Shown here: piece by piece, positions 8,849-19,695 of the stretch | Layout of the letters: each line of letters begins with the position of its first letter | How positions within the stretch are numbered: the stretch's first letter is position 1 | Source: Aquatica leii | Lineage: Eukaryota > Arthropoda > Insecta > Coleoptera > Lampyridae | Direction of reading: 5' to 3' | NCBI GenBank assembly: GCA_035610365.1 | Contig: CM069432.1 | Coordinates: 22,196,354 to 22,260,353 of the forward strand | Length of the DNA stretch: 64,000 bases | Notes under the pieces: model-generated | Told to the model about the DNA's origin: nothing | What the model saw: only the letters and a program-made list of their open reading frames with translations | Databases searched by the model: none | Position numbers and translations under genes: made by a program

Positions 8849-9808
8849 AGTATTAAAACATTCATTAAAATCACTTTTAAAACAGAATTGTTTAACGTAT
8901 TAATATCGCGACAACGCAATTATCTGTAAAAAATGTAAAAGGGTTGACGGCGATGACAGAATTATAGATCTACGAATTGAAAAGAGCGCGAACGCATGCG
9001 CCACCTGTTAGACCCTTTTTATAAATAGTTTTACGTATACAGGGTGCTCACCTTTTAATAAGGGTAGCATTTCCAATTCCCGATTTTTGGTGATGTTGAA
9101 GCGCGAACTCGAGTGGCGTTTATCCTTTTTGATGAGAGGTCCTTGGACGGAACCCGTTGAAAGCTTCGATTTGTTAAGAAGTGTGGGTGGCGGTGGCCCC
9201 CCCAGAGAGTTACTTTTGTGCTATAAAACAAAAACGGATTAGTTTTGGCTAATAAGAACCGAAAAATACAGTATACCAATTCATTACGTTTTCGCCGACG
9301 AAAGAAACCGCCCAAAGCCATTTTAATCGCTTACATAATTTTAGTTTGAAAAAATCGGCGTAAAAACGTAACAGAAATCTTTAAATTGCGAGAATAATTC
9401 CGAGCGCTTTCTCAATAAACTATAAACTGACTCAATCGTGGCGCAAAATTAGTATGCCGAGGTATATATAAACCAAATAAAACATTTATATCAGTGGCGG
9501 CGGTATCTATTTATGTTATAAAACGTAACGCCGTGGGCGTTTGCCAGCTCCAAAGTGGTTACTTTCAAGAACGTTCCTAAAGACGTCGCCGATTTTTTTT
9601 TGCCAAAAAAAAAGAATATCGGAAAACAAGCGAATCGCGTATTTGCGTTGCGCGTGTACACTTGGCCCGCTGACAAGCGATTTTGCAGCAATAAAAATAG
9701 TTATTGGAATTATCGCGATCGCATTATCTAATAGAAATTTATTTTAGAGTTAAGTACGTAGCAACTCTAACCTTCGTCGCATTAATAAAATATTAATTAT
9801 GCACTTAC
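8849..9808. other. CpG-containing non-coding region upstream of the candidate exon
   Basis: Richer in CG dinucleotides than neighbouring DNA (for example gcgcgaactcgag, tcgccgacg). It may be a promoter region of the minus-strand gene. Several short overlapping open frames on both strands (9055-9321, 9491-9747) show no recognisable protein. Confidence 0.35.
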
Positions 9809-9974
9809 ATCGACATCGTTATCGCCGTTACGGTTTTTCTCATTTTTGTTTTTCGTATCCTGTAAAAAAATGAACATCTAGTAAGACTGCGCGAGCACAC
9901 TAACCTAATTGACTAGTAGAAACAATTAACCAAATTTGATAACAAACTAAAATACACTGTAAAATACTAACCAT
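9809..9974 (-). CDS. Candidate start exon (ATG only) plus 51-nt coding exon
   Basis: Minus strand: ATG at 9974-9972 is followed immediately by a donor GTTAGT (9971-9966). An acceptor tttttttacag precedes 9859. Exon 9859-9809 is exactly 51 nt (17 codons) and ends at a strong donor GTAAGTG. Spliced, it would read MDTKNKNEKNRNGDNDVD, a hydrophilic acidic/Asn-rich start similar in style to the middle of the exon at 8488-8848. Both junctions are in phase 0. I cannot show which downstream exon it joins. It could be an alternative first exon pair of that gene or coincidental splice-like sequence. Confidence 0.35.
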
Positions 9975-10929
9975 ATTGTTAAAAAAAATCGCACTAATTC
10001 TTAGGAATGTTAGGGTCGGCAGGCACACTAGAGGTTATATTAACAAATTAAGAAAACATGAAAAGCCACGGCGTCAAGATGTTGTTGACATACCGAGTGT
10101 ATCTACTACTCTACGTACACGACCGTATCGGTAAAAAGGACAACCAAAGTTTAACAACGTAAAACGAAAAGTATTTTACACGTTTAACAATAAATAACGT
10201 TCTTGAACTTAACTTATGTTATTATTAATAATATTAGGGGTTAAAATACACATTCACACATCGGACAGGCACCTACTAACATTTAATTGGATAAATTTAG
10301 TCACGTGTTAAGGTTATGCAATATTCTAATGGTGCGTTTACACCTAATCATTTTGGTAATTGTTTTACCGGCAATAGTTGCAATTTTACATAAACACAGT
10401 TACGGAGTTAAATAAACTGGATCGATACCAGCGAATTTAAAACTTATTAAAACATGCCCGTATACTGAATTCGATAGTATACAAACGTAATCGACTAATA
10501 ACACACTTTATTTTCTAATTAACGTATAACGAAGTCATTAAAGGTTTTTTTTTGTAAACGTGCCTTCAACTGTATTTAGAATTGATTAACAAGTGAATTT
10601 GGGATTTTGACAGAACGCGGAGCATGTGCGTACCAAAAAACGGGGAACTATGGAACTAAAAAATTTTTATTAGTTTACAAATTTCTTATTACATCTCCCA
10701 AACATATTTTTTACGACCAAAACTTTTCTTCTAAGCTTGAACACTCTGGTTTCTCTTCAATATGCGAATAAATATTTCAGCTTTAGCCTTTAGCTAAAGC
10801 TTAGGTAACTGATTTTCTAATTGTGAGTAATTGCGATTCCTGGTATTAAGACCAGGCGATTTTATTAATTTGTTAATTATTATATATACTTTGATTTTTT
10901 ATAGTGTAAATTCCTCTACACGTAAAACT
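9975..10929. other. Non-coding intergenic DNA
   Basis: AT-rich, no ORF, RNA gene or mobile-element boundary recognised. A short inverted repeat ctttagcctttagctaaagc near 10783 is the only local structure noticed. Confidence 0.5.
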
Positions 10930-11099
10930 TTAGAACCCTACCTCCACGTGGTTAAAGGTGGGAACTAAGCTCAGGTTATGAGTCCTATACGGCAATAATT
11001 CCTGTTGCACAAAGGGTTACGTCGACACTAGTTATTCGCCGTAATCCTAAGAAGTCGCGCGCACCTTCTCCCGTTTTCTCAGCTTCTTAGGGGCGCACA

Positions 11100-11944
11100 A
11101 GACTGCCTTGAAGACGGTGTTATCACCAGTCATCCAACAAGTCACAACTAGTCTTGTTTCTTATGCTCAAGTAGCTCAGAGTAACTGACGGAGTGAAGGT
11201 ATCTTCCGGCAAATCCGTCGCGCCAGTCCCAAGATCCACAGTTGTGATAGTTCCCAAGCCCTAGTCTAACATGAAGACATCTGACGAGACCAAAACAATG
11301 CTCATGACAGTCCTTAATCCTACCACGCTTGGTCTAAGATTAGACCGAGTGACGAAAATGGGACGAAACTCCGTTCGCTTGGAGTCTGAAAAAAGCCGGC
11401 CTTGTCATCAGACCGCAAAGCAAAATCCTTCCAAGATCTCTATCACAGACGTTTCTACCAACCTATCCCTCGAGCAGGTAAAGGAGGCGATCCTTGAGCA
11501 AAACTTCTATACCGCTACCAATATCAAATAACGCAGCAGGCCAGAAAACACCTGAAGGTGCTATTTAAGTTCGAGCTCAGAGATATAGATCCATTTGCAA
11601 TTGGATAATTAAACTAACTCCGGAAGTAAGAAAGTACCTCATAGCCAGTCGTCGTGTTTACGTTGCATGGAACTCATGCAGGGTCAATGACCATATACGC
11701 ATATAAATGCCAAAAGTTCGGTCACCAATCAGGTGAATGTAAAAGCGAAATTTAATGCGGTATTTGTGCTGAAAAGCACAAAACTAAAGATTGCCCAAAC
11801 ACCGCACGAGACCCTGCATGTGCAAACTGTGTCAGATATGGCCATAAAGGCGAGGTGGTAAAACACAAGACGTCTTCCAATAACTGCCCGGCGTACCTAA
11901 AGAGGCTTGACGCCAAGATTGCTAACACCGATTATGGACAGTGA
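11100..11944 (+). pseudogene. LINE ORF1 (Gag-like, zinc knuckles)
   Basis: An N-terminal frame near 11140 (SLVSYAQVAQS) leads to MKTSDETKTMLMTVLNPTTL and LRLDRVTKMGRNSVRLESE (11271-11400), the typical middle domain of R1/I ORF1 (KP-x-x-LGLRV...KxGxxLxE). From about 11705 three knuckles follow: CQKFGHQSGEC, CGICAEKHKTKDC and CANCVRYGHKG with a later CP. ORF1 ends ANTDYGQ at 11944. Frameshifts separate these parts, so it is non-functional. Confidence 0.75.
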
Positions 11945-12490
11945 GGACGCTCCTCTGACTCTTAGGATTGCGCAAGTGAATCTTCAGCGTTCTCGTGCTG
12001 CAACCTTATAAGTCATGTGCTTCTCCTTCGACAACGACATTGACATTTTACTGACCCAAGAGCTTTATGTGTATCGTTCTGGTTCAGGATAAAGGCTCGC
12101 TGGGGCGGCCTTGCTTTTCAACAAAATCACCGCATCCACTTCATATTCGATATTTCTCGGCTATTGTTTTCAATAGCGCGAAGCTCGTCGGAGCAGTTGC
12201 CATGAGTCATTTAACTAATAACTGCACTGCCATATCCATGATCACAGTTTGAAACATCTCCTTGGGTGTCGTTGGCGTATATTGGCCACCAAGCGAGGGT
12301 GTTCGCATTCATCTACAACATCTATACAGAGTTTTGAACGAACTAAGAGGCGTCCCAATTATTATAGCAGGTGACTTTAGTTCTAAATCGCCGCTTTGGC
12401 ACTCCTAGCTTACTGACGAACGAGGCAGAAGCGTAGAGAACCTCGTAGGTGAACGTGACCTATGTGTTGTAAATGAGTCCAACTCATGAC
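11934..12490 (+). pseudogene. LINE ORF2 endonuclease domain
   Basis: Opens MDSEDAPLTLRIAQVNLQRS, the start of an APE-type endonuclease (xLxIxQxNxxxS). DIDILLTQELYVYRSG carries the catalytic Glu in LLxQE. VVGVYWPPSEG and IIAGDFSSKSPLWHS give the GD-x-N/S-x-K-xxxW motif seen in R1-clade endonucleases. ERDLCVVNESNS continues the domain. Several stops and at least two frame changes interrupt it. Confidence 0.75.
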
Positions 12491-12599
12491 AAAGGCTTGT
12501 TGAGAAAAGTTTGACGACGAGTCCGTGGGGATTAGTTTGTAGAATATTCTCACAAAAGTTTCTGGCATCTAACGGTGACAGATACACGCTCACAGAGAA

Positions 12600-13704
12600 A
12601 GACACAATGAAGTCAATTGTTAGTTCCCTTTTCCCAGACGACGATCCTTACCAAGCACCAATTAGATCCCGATCTTTTGCAAATATTGAATCCCGACCAG
12701 ACTGGGTGGTTACAAAAGAAGACATGGCGTCGGTGGCTAGCAGAATTCCCAAGAATAAAGCTCCCGGACCTGACGGAGTACACTAGACGTTCTAAGAACA
12801 GTCGTGCAAGATTCCCTCTCTTATACGTTCATTGACCTATTTAATTTTTGTGTTTAATGTAGGTATTTTCCAAACTATTAGAAAACTAGTAAGCTAATCA
12901 CGATTCTCAAGCCTGGTAAGAGGGATCTCGCCAGCCCTAAACTTGTAACGTGTATTGTTAAAGAAATTACATGACAGTATCCCTCCACAACGATTATTCC
13001 ATTCTAGTCTATACGGCGTTGTTCCTGGCAAATCGACGACATACGCCGTTCGTAAATTAATGACAAAAGTACAGACCAACGTCTCCAAATATAGACTCTG
13101 CATTTTTATAGACATTTCCGGAGCGTTTAATAACGTATGGTGGCCATCGATAATTGTACCTCTCATCATCAAAGGAGCACCTGCAGACGCAGTGCGCGTC
13201 ATTCGTAGATATTTATCGAGTCGCTCGATCACTTATTCCACGAATGTTTCTGGCTGTTCATATACAAAACGACTAACAAAAGGTTGCCCCCAAAGCTCGA
13301 TTTTCGGGCCGATCTTGTGGAAGGTTGTTGATTCCTTACTTGAATGGAACTTACCTGATAACTGCGACATTTTCGCCTACGCGGATGATATTACCATCAC
13401 AGTATCCGCAGACAATAGACGCGACCTAAAGGCAAAATCAGGACAGTGTCTGAACATTCTGTGCTCGCTGGGCTGCCAACAACAATGTGTCTCAGCTGAC
13501 AAGACCAAGTACATGATTTCTGGCTCCCTGTTGTCAAGAGATCCCACAGTTCGACTAAACCATATTCCAGTCCGAAGGGTTTTCGAATTCAAATACCTCG
13601 GACTTTTGCTTGATCACAAACTGAGCTTCGTCAAACACTGTTTCTATGTGGTTAACAAGTATAAGAGTGTCTTGCACTGGTTTTACAAGTATTCTCGTCA
13701 TAAG
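12600..13704 (+). pseudogene. LINE ORF2 reverse transcriptase, N-terminal two thirds
   Basis: RIPKNKAPGPDGVH is RT motif 0/1 (about 12745-12783). After a frame change the long open stretch 12955-13707 contains GVVPGKSTTYAVRKL, FIDISGAFNNVWW (catalytic Asp at 13111), TKGCPQSSIFGPILW and AYADDITI (YADD at 13378-13389). FEFKYLGLLLDHKL follows. The catalytic motifs are all present in this fragment. The frame reaches SRHK at 13704, where the LTR fragment is inserted, and continues at 15511 in the same frame. Confidence 0.82.
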
Positions 13705-15506
13705 TGAAACCTATACATTGTAAGAAACCGCCTTTATTAATTAAATTATAGTGACAAAATAACAAATATTTTAATTATAATTTTAGAAAAAAGCGTGCGT
13801 GGCGCTGCAAGTACAGTACAGATAAGTAAAGCTTCTCCTACTCTTTAAATCCCTCCTTATTGGCGTCACCACTAATAAGGATAGATAACCGACGGGTATA
13901 TAAGTAGCCACCTAGCCATAGTAAAAGAAGAATGAGCCGATTTGTGACTCCAGCTTTCTACCTGACCGCTTTTCCTAAAAGTTTTCCAAGTTTTTGGGAT
14001 ACCATTCACTGTATTTAGTTGACTTACCGCCTCAATTGTATGGGATACCTACAATTGCCGTTCTAGTTTACGAGATACCGTGGAGTAGACCCTCCCTTCG
14101 ATTGTAGAGATACCTACAGTCTCTCGTCCGGTAACCGTCTAGGACCCCGTTGCTTGTACCAAACTATAACAGCACAACCGGCAAGCAACGTGTTATCCAG
14201 TTTAAACCCGAAAACCAGCACCAGAATTAATTTTTTTTCCAGAGTTATAATTTTTGTGTTTTTTTCCAGAAATATATATTTTTTCTTTTCCGTTCAGAGT
14301 TTTTTAGTTTTCTTTTATTATAGCATTGCTACCGTGTCAAATGACCGACGAAGCAAGAAAAACCGAAACCGCGGAAACCGATGTTCGTGTCAGTTGGGTC
14401 TACCGACTTAATAAAACCGACCTCGTGCAACAGCTGACTCTCTTTCAGCTACAACCCGAAGGTACTGTTGAAGTATTACGGTACCGTCTGGTGCACTTCC
14501 TTCGTACAGGAGAAGGTCCTTTTATTGCCGAACTGAACACCCGTTCGCCACCGAGAGATGCAAGACAAGACTTAGCCGGTCTTTCAACCGAAAATCCGAC
14601 AACCGTCCCCCTTCCAGTAGGTGCACAAATCTGCGATCGTGTACGAAAGTGGGGCTTACGTTTTGATTGCCGTAGCGACCCTATATCGTTCCTGGAACGT
14701 CTGGAAGAGCTACAAAAAGGCTATCAAATCAATGACCAGGAACTGCTCTTGACGCTGCCGGAACTTCTTAAAGATGGAGTATTATTATGGTACCGAAATA
14801 ACCGAAACAACTGGACGTCATGGGCCAACTTTATGAGCAGCTTTAAACGCCAATTTTTACCCCACCGCTACCAACATTAGCTCGAAGACACCATCCGGAA
14901 GAAAACACAAAATGCCCGAGAAAATGCGTCCGAATTCGTGACCGGTATGTTAACCTTAATGCGGCGACATGAACAAATGTCTCCCGAAAGTCAGTTGGAA
15001 CGTATTTACGACAATCTTCGGACAAAATACAAGTTTTACATCTGAAGAAAAGACTTCTCCAACCTAGAAGAACTACTCGAGCTAGCCGGCCACTACGAAG
15101 CACTTCCAAAAGACAGATCGCCATATCACCATCCTCGTCAGGTGCACTTCTCCGAGCCTCGACCCATGGTGGCGATACAAGAAACAACCCCACCGTCGTC
15201 TTCTAGGTGGACTACTTAAGCATGCTTAGATCTGAAAAATCTCCGCCTGTCGCTCAAAAACGAAGTCCTGCCTTTACAATCTTTACCGACCCCCGGATTA
15301 AGCGGCCTAGAAAGTATCCGTGATACTCAACACCGAGAAGTCAACCAATTGTTAGAATCCGGACTGACCCAGTCCGACAACATCCCAGGAAAGACCAACC
15401 TCATGTGCCCCAAGATCAAACTCAAACCCGAGACGGAACCGGTAAAAAAAAAAACAACACGCCATGAAGGAAAGCCCTACGATAGAGAGAGGGAGGTTTT
15501 ACAACA
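13705..15506 (+). mobile_element. LTR-retrotransposon fragment (5' region plus gag) inside the LINE RT
   Basis: Bounds come from the uninterrupted LINE frame on both sides and the duplication taag (13701-13704, 15507-15510; cataag if extended). The first bases are TG and the last CA, as expected for LTR-element ends. Inside are a TATA-like gggtatataag near 13891, a long leader and a gag. A purine-rich gagagagggagg precedes the end. Pol and a recognisable second LTR are missing, so this is an internally deleted copy. Which superfamily is set by gag only: Ty3/gypsy-like. Confidence 0.65.
14341..15219 (+). pseudogene. Gypsy-type gag with in-frame stops
   Basis: Begins MTDEARKTETAETDVRVSWV and contains LVQQLTLFQLQPEGTVEVLR (a SAP-like N-terminal helix pair), SDPISFLERLEEL, WYRNNRNNWTSWANFMSSF, FLPHRYQH, then ENASEFVTGMLTLMRRHEQM and QLERIYDNLRTKYKFYI. 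The order F-x-x-x-F-LP-x-x-Y...R-x-Q...LM-R...IY-x-NL is the capsid core of many insect gypsy elements and resembles the gag at 47849-49393. In-frame stops occur at 14878, 15043 and 15217. No zinc knuckle follows. Confidence 0.7.
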
Positions 15507-16172
15507 TAAGAAATCATTAGTGACCATTTTCAATAATGCAGTCATCCCCATGCTCACATATGGCTTAGACATTTGGTAACATAGACTAAAACATACCCAT
15601 GTTGTCAGGAAACTACAGTACTTATTCCTTCGTACGATCTTCGGGGCATATCGTACAGTTCCTATTGATTCTTTATGCGCCGTGGCAAAATATCCCCCTC
15701 TGCATCTCCTATTGCAGGAAACATACTGCATCAAAGTTCTCTCAAAAGCTGACACTTGTACCTTTTTAAACCAGCAAGTTTCGACCGCAGATTTTCCTTC
15801 TTTTTCGGCCGTCAAGCGTCATCTCAAGACTTTGGTCTTGGATGAATAGCAGCGGCTGTGGGATACATGCTATAAGAAGCGCAACGCCTATTCCATGATA
15901 CCCAATATTCTAAACTGGATCAACATGTCCTACGATCCGGGACGAGTGGCCATCTAAATTCTCACATCGCATGGCGACCGATGCCATCGTGTGGTGTTCC
16001 TGATACTCGGTCACATAAGATTCTCGCTTGTCGCGAGTTCGATGATGACCGGAGTATTATTTTTGGTTTTACTAACATTTTCAGTTGCTTTTTAGCCGTA
16101 GCTGACTTGACTAACTGGCCTCATCCTGTCCATTACAATAACGTTTCCTTTTCCCGCCTACTTGGTTTCTAG
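15507..16172 (+). pseudogene. LINE ORF2 C-terminal region
   Basis: KKSLVTIFNNAVIPMLTYGL and DIW continue the RT thumb directly from 13704. Then GAYRTVPIDSLCAVA, the typical R1 C-terminal LxxxxGAYRTxPxxAL motif, and RLWDTCYKKRNAYSMIP...GR. After a frame change, CGVPDTRSHKILACREFDDD is a CCHC-like C-terminal motif (C-G...H-x4-C). The frame ends SFSRLLGF at 16172. Stops at 15577 and in later frames make it inactive. Confidence 0.72.
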
Positions 16173-16935
16173 CCTAAGAAGCGAAGATAAGCCAAAAGGT
16201 AGGTGCCTCGCAGAACCTCATACTCTCTAAGGACGAACCTGACACATAACCCATCCAACTCGTCTAAACACTATGACCCTTCATCTCGAAATTTATCTTA
16301 AATCGTTGAATCCTCTATGTAGCAAATTTGATCCAAGCACGTTCGGGTGGTTGATGGGTCCACTTCCTCCTCCCCTTCTCCTCTAAGCTTGAACTGTGTC
16401 TACATCCTAGCCAACGTTTTTCCTACTTTGTAAAGGAATTCATCAGAAAAGAAGCAACCGAAATCAAGCCAGATTTACACTTCAACCCGGAAACTGCATT
16501 AAAGATACTTCAAGGTCGCGTCTAAAACCAAAATAAGTTCTTGGAATTCGTCGCCTTGTCCTCGGTTTTAAACAAATTCATTAAACAATATTATTGTTTT
16601 CTTAGACAATCATCTTTGACGACATACTAGATAACTAACTAATGAATTAAAAGTGAAGCCAAAATGGGCCATAAATTGCTATGTGATTCTACATGACCCT
16701 CGGGCAAATTCGTTAGTTTTTGAATGTATTGCACTTGCAATAATAATTTAAGCATATTTGCAATTGTAAATTAATAATAAAACAATTTTTTGTATTTTTT
16801 GGAGGTCATTGACCAAAAAATTTAAAGACTGCGAACAAAAACTCTTAATTTGTGAAGTTATAGTTTAAGTCATTAAAAGAATAACAAGCAACTGGCGAAG
16901 AGTTCTCAAATTCTAGTTTCAGACTTGACGCGCTT
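16173..16935. other. LINE 3' flank and non-coding DNA with a short histone-fold-like frame
   Basis: Probably includes the LINE 3' UTR. A short plus-strand frame at about 16429-16526 reads VKEFIRKEATEIKPDLHFNP then ETALKILQGRV-stop, which vaguely resembles a histone-fold helix (K-x-D-L-x-F...A-x3-LQ). No start, no neighbours, and too short to call a gene. Confidence 0.35.
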
Positions 16936-17640
16936 CTAAGAATAGAAGCTTTTGTTGACTGCAAATTTCTTTGATTTGACAGACGGTCGACGGAGGTGCT
17001 TAGGGTTCCGGAAACAAAGTTGACATCTTCTCTTTAGCATTGAAGATGGTCCCTTTTGTTCTGGTATTTTTTTGTCTTGCTCTTTCCGCCGGTTGTTTTC
17101 GGATCGCGTTGAGAATACCCCTCCTGTAGTATCCATTCTTCAGTAAAATACTTTCTTTCATTTCTTCCTGCGTCTTCACCAAGGCGCGGAGCACTCTTAG
17201 TATATGATGCATCGGATGATGGTATGAATGCTCGTTTAGATGTCCACATATTTCAGATTGCTGGTTGCCAGTGCTTCTTGAACTTTTCCATGTACATTTT
17301 GCTACTACTGAAGACATGAGGAGAACTCTATTGTTGCGCCGTTCGTCTGTTTATAATAAGATTCGTTGAAACTGTCAATGCCCCATCCATATCTTCTTCT
17401 TCCAGGTGTTGATAAATGAATTCGAAAACTTGGTTCATGGAGCAGGAAACTATGTAAGCTTCTCGATAAATTGGTTCAGCTCTTTATGTGATGTGCTGAT
17501 TTTCCGGCAAACTTCTGTAGACTGTTGCACAGGCACATTTGATGGCTTGTGAATGACAGATCTTGTTGCGCTGACAATCGGTCAAACTCGTTTGTGGATC
17601 TTAGAAAGTATGAACGACAACAGCACGCTATACCCAGTGA
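16936..17640 (-). pseudogene. Penelope-like element, RT middle and C-terminal part
   Basis: Read from about 17626 downward: LSKIHKRV, stop, PIVSATRSVIHKPS corresponds to the PKIHK...RPIVS motif of Penelope-like RTs. ELNQFIEKLT follows. Near 17317, KCTWKSSRSTGNQQ then HHPMHHILRVLRALV and ESILLKNGYYRRGILNAI matches the RT thumb/linker (HH-x2-xK-x2-x2-LV...LxxNGY...I). The YxDD-containing palm is missing, and no GIY-YIG endonuclease was found downstream. Many stops. Confidence 0.65.
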
Positions 17641-17757
17641 TATCTACATTTTAAGCATCGAAGACCAAGCTGAATTATATTAGTTTCTCACGAACGACAT
17701 ACTCTCCAAGATTTTAAACTACCACCTACTGCAACTTACGATTATTTTACCGTAACA
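17639..17757 (+). repeat. LTR-end copy A
   Basis: Starts gatatctacattttaagc and ends ttaccgtaaca. About 75 per cent identical by eye to copy B. The terminal TTACCGTAACA is the same as the 3' end of the LTRs of the complete element at 42636-51051. Confidence 0.65.
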
Positions 17758-17761
17758 AGTT

Positions 17762-17779
17762 TTGGCGCCCAACGTGGAG
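17762..17779 (+). other. Primer-binding site, tRNA-Lys type
   Basis: TTGGCGCCCAACGTGGAG; all but one base matches the complement of a tRNA-Lys 3' end (…CCCCACGTTGGGCG-CCA). It lies four to five bases after the LTR end. Confidence 0.75.
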
Positions 17780-19494
17780 TTTGACTATTTTTGTGCATTT
17801 ATAATTTTCTTTCCTAAGAGCTATTTATAGCCTATGCTAGTAAGACTTCTACTTCAACCTCTTCTCCTAACCCTGTTACTAGCTCTCTTAATAATTCTTC
17901 ATTTTTTTCTGTATCTCCTCCTACTTCGAATACTTGCGTTCGTTGTGCGCAAAGTGGTAAGCGTTTACGTTCTGTTGCTTCTCTTCCTCCTAATTTCTTT
18001 TTAGTTTTTAAGATTATTCGGCATACTACTGATCCTTGGTACTTAAGTCTAGTGTCTAAAGTTCCTGATTCTCCTCGTCGTTTTTCTCGTTAGGGTGTTG
18101 TAAACGTGTACGAATTTCTTCTTCTGATCTTTGCGCGTGAAAATTTCTCGTTGCATTGAATCAGCGCAAGCATCTTATTCTGGATCACCACACTCTATCT
18201 TACTATGATCACCGCAGCGTTAGGCGCACTTTATATAAGACCTAAAGTTGCTGAGTTCATACGTTACTGTTCTTGTTCGCACTCACAACGAAGCAATACT
18301 ATTAGGTCACGTAACGCATTGCCAGAAACAATGAAGCTTTCTAACACTTGGGTCCCTACCAAATCTACACGTCTACATAAAGATCGTACTGTTTCTGCAG
18401 ATGAAGCCGTTACTATGTGCAAACCATTCTTCTTTCTCTTTGATTTTTTTTATGGTTCGCCTTTTGGGTGGTTGGTTGGGCATTACTCGTACTCTCTTTT
18501 CTATTTCTGTCTTTTTTTCAATCTGTCACCATGAGTGAGAAGTGCGAACTTAACGGCAACGTTGTGGTTTTTCTGGAGGCACCTCTTCCAGCTACAGTCG
18601 AGCGATTACAGGCTGTAGTCATTTTTATGTTGAAGCAAATGTATGTTTTTTCATACTTTCAGGGTAAAGGCATTTCCTGGGTCTTGTTCCCTCTGGTCTT
18701 AGATCAGATTTTTTTTTGGGTAAAAAAAGAGACTATTGTGGTCAAGCGAATACTAGTTGCGGTGTGTGCACTAACGTTGGAGGGCGTTGTTCTAAGTTAA
18801 CGCGAGGACTTGAGGTATTTTTAAAACTTCGACGGCACAGAATCGTCAGGCACTTCATCGAGAAAACTTTAGCCTATGATAAGATTCCTGATAGGTTTCC
18901 TAGGACTTATATTCAAGATTGGATTTGTATCTGGGAGCTGGAGTCACGTAGGATTTGAAAGCGTTATCCCTGACTGTAGTCTTAACTTATCTCTTTCCAA
19001 TACCTTTTTTTTTCTTTTGATTTTCATTCGGTAATGTCCATGAGACTGCGTTGATTTTTCTTGCTTAGTAGCGCGTTACGACTGTTGACTTAACAAGGAG
19101 TACCTTTTATGATACATCCGTTTTTGTTGGTTGAAATTTCTTTGATCCTTGGAAGTAGCATTCCGCTTCGTGCAACTTTTGGACACATCCGATTGGTAAT
19201 ACTTAGTGAACTGGGAAAGCATCTTCAGTTTACGTTTCCTCTTGAGTTGAATGTTGTGATTGCGTTCGGATTTTTGAATTCTATCCTTGGGATGTGCCTA
19301 AATATCTGTTCTTTCTTTAAGTTAGTGTCTATTTCCCAAGTTTTTGTTGCTGGGGTGTAATTTATTGTTAAACATTTTGGTATAGTTTTTGTGCTGTATG
19401 AATTTTGTTCCGGGCGTAAATGTCATTTTACAAAAAAAATACTGATTTTTATTTTCGGTTTTGTCGTTGAGGAAGGCAGAACGTGAACTAATGC

Positions 19495-19605
19495 GATATC
19501 TACGTTTTAAGTATCAAAGATTAGGCTGAATCATATTAGTTTCTCACTTACGATCCACTTTCCGAGTTTCTGGGCTATCGCCTTCTGCAAGTTACGGTTT
19601 TAACA
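19495..19605 (+). repeat. LTR-end copy B
   Basis: Starts gatatctacgttttaagt and ends ttttaaca. Lacks seven bases present near the end of copy A. Oriented the same way as copy A. Confidence 0.65.
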
Positions 19606-19610
19606 AATTT

Positions 19611-19628
19611 TGGCGCCCAACGTGGGGC
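19611..19628 (+). other. Primer-binding site, tRNA-Lys type
   Basis: TGGCGCCCAACGTGGGGC, a perfect complement to a tRNA-Lys 3' end, five bases after the LTR end. Confidence 0.78.
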
Positions 19629-19695
19629 TTGATTATTCTTTGATTTTCTTACTTATTGATTAGCGTTACTGGATTCAACTTAATCAAAGTTTTCT

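Larger units (their letters stand above)
10930..16175 (+). mobile_element. R1-like non-LTR retrotransposon (LINE), decayed and split
   Basis: Two overlapping ORFs in R1/I-group order: ORF1 with three CCHC-type knuckles, ORF2 with AP-endonuclease, RT and a C-terminal region. ORF2's ATG (11934) overlaps ORF1's stop (TGA 11942-11944). Stops and frameshifts are frequent. The element is interrupted at 13705-15506 by an LTR-element fragment; the flanking RT frame continues across it. The 5' limit is a guess from a change in base composition. No poly(A) tail or target duplication was identified. Confidence 0.8.
17639..19695 (+). mobile_element. LTR-retrotransposon fragment with two LTR-end/PBS copies, inserted in the Penelope-like element
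   Basis: Two diverged direct copies of an LTR 3' end followed by a tRNA-Lys primer-binding site lie at 17639-17779 and 19495-19628. Between them is 1.7 kb of T/C-rich sequence with short frames. These include LYIRPKVAEFIRYCSCSHSQ (about 18220), which looks somewhat like an integrase zinc-site end, and RDYCGQANTSCGVC (about 18725). None is a confident protein. Penelope-like coding in minus orientation resumes about 19700, which sets the right limit. The LTR-PBS-internal-LTR-PBS arrangement suggests a tandem or rearranged copy. Confidence 0.5.

Noticed and set aside
9055-9747. Three overlapping frames on both strands
   Set aside because: Mutually overlapping, no family resemblance, and no splice or start context better than chance.
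12067-12786. Small frames in the LINE as separate genes
   Set aside because: They are pieces or alternate frames of the decayed endonuclease/RT ORF2.
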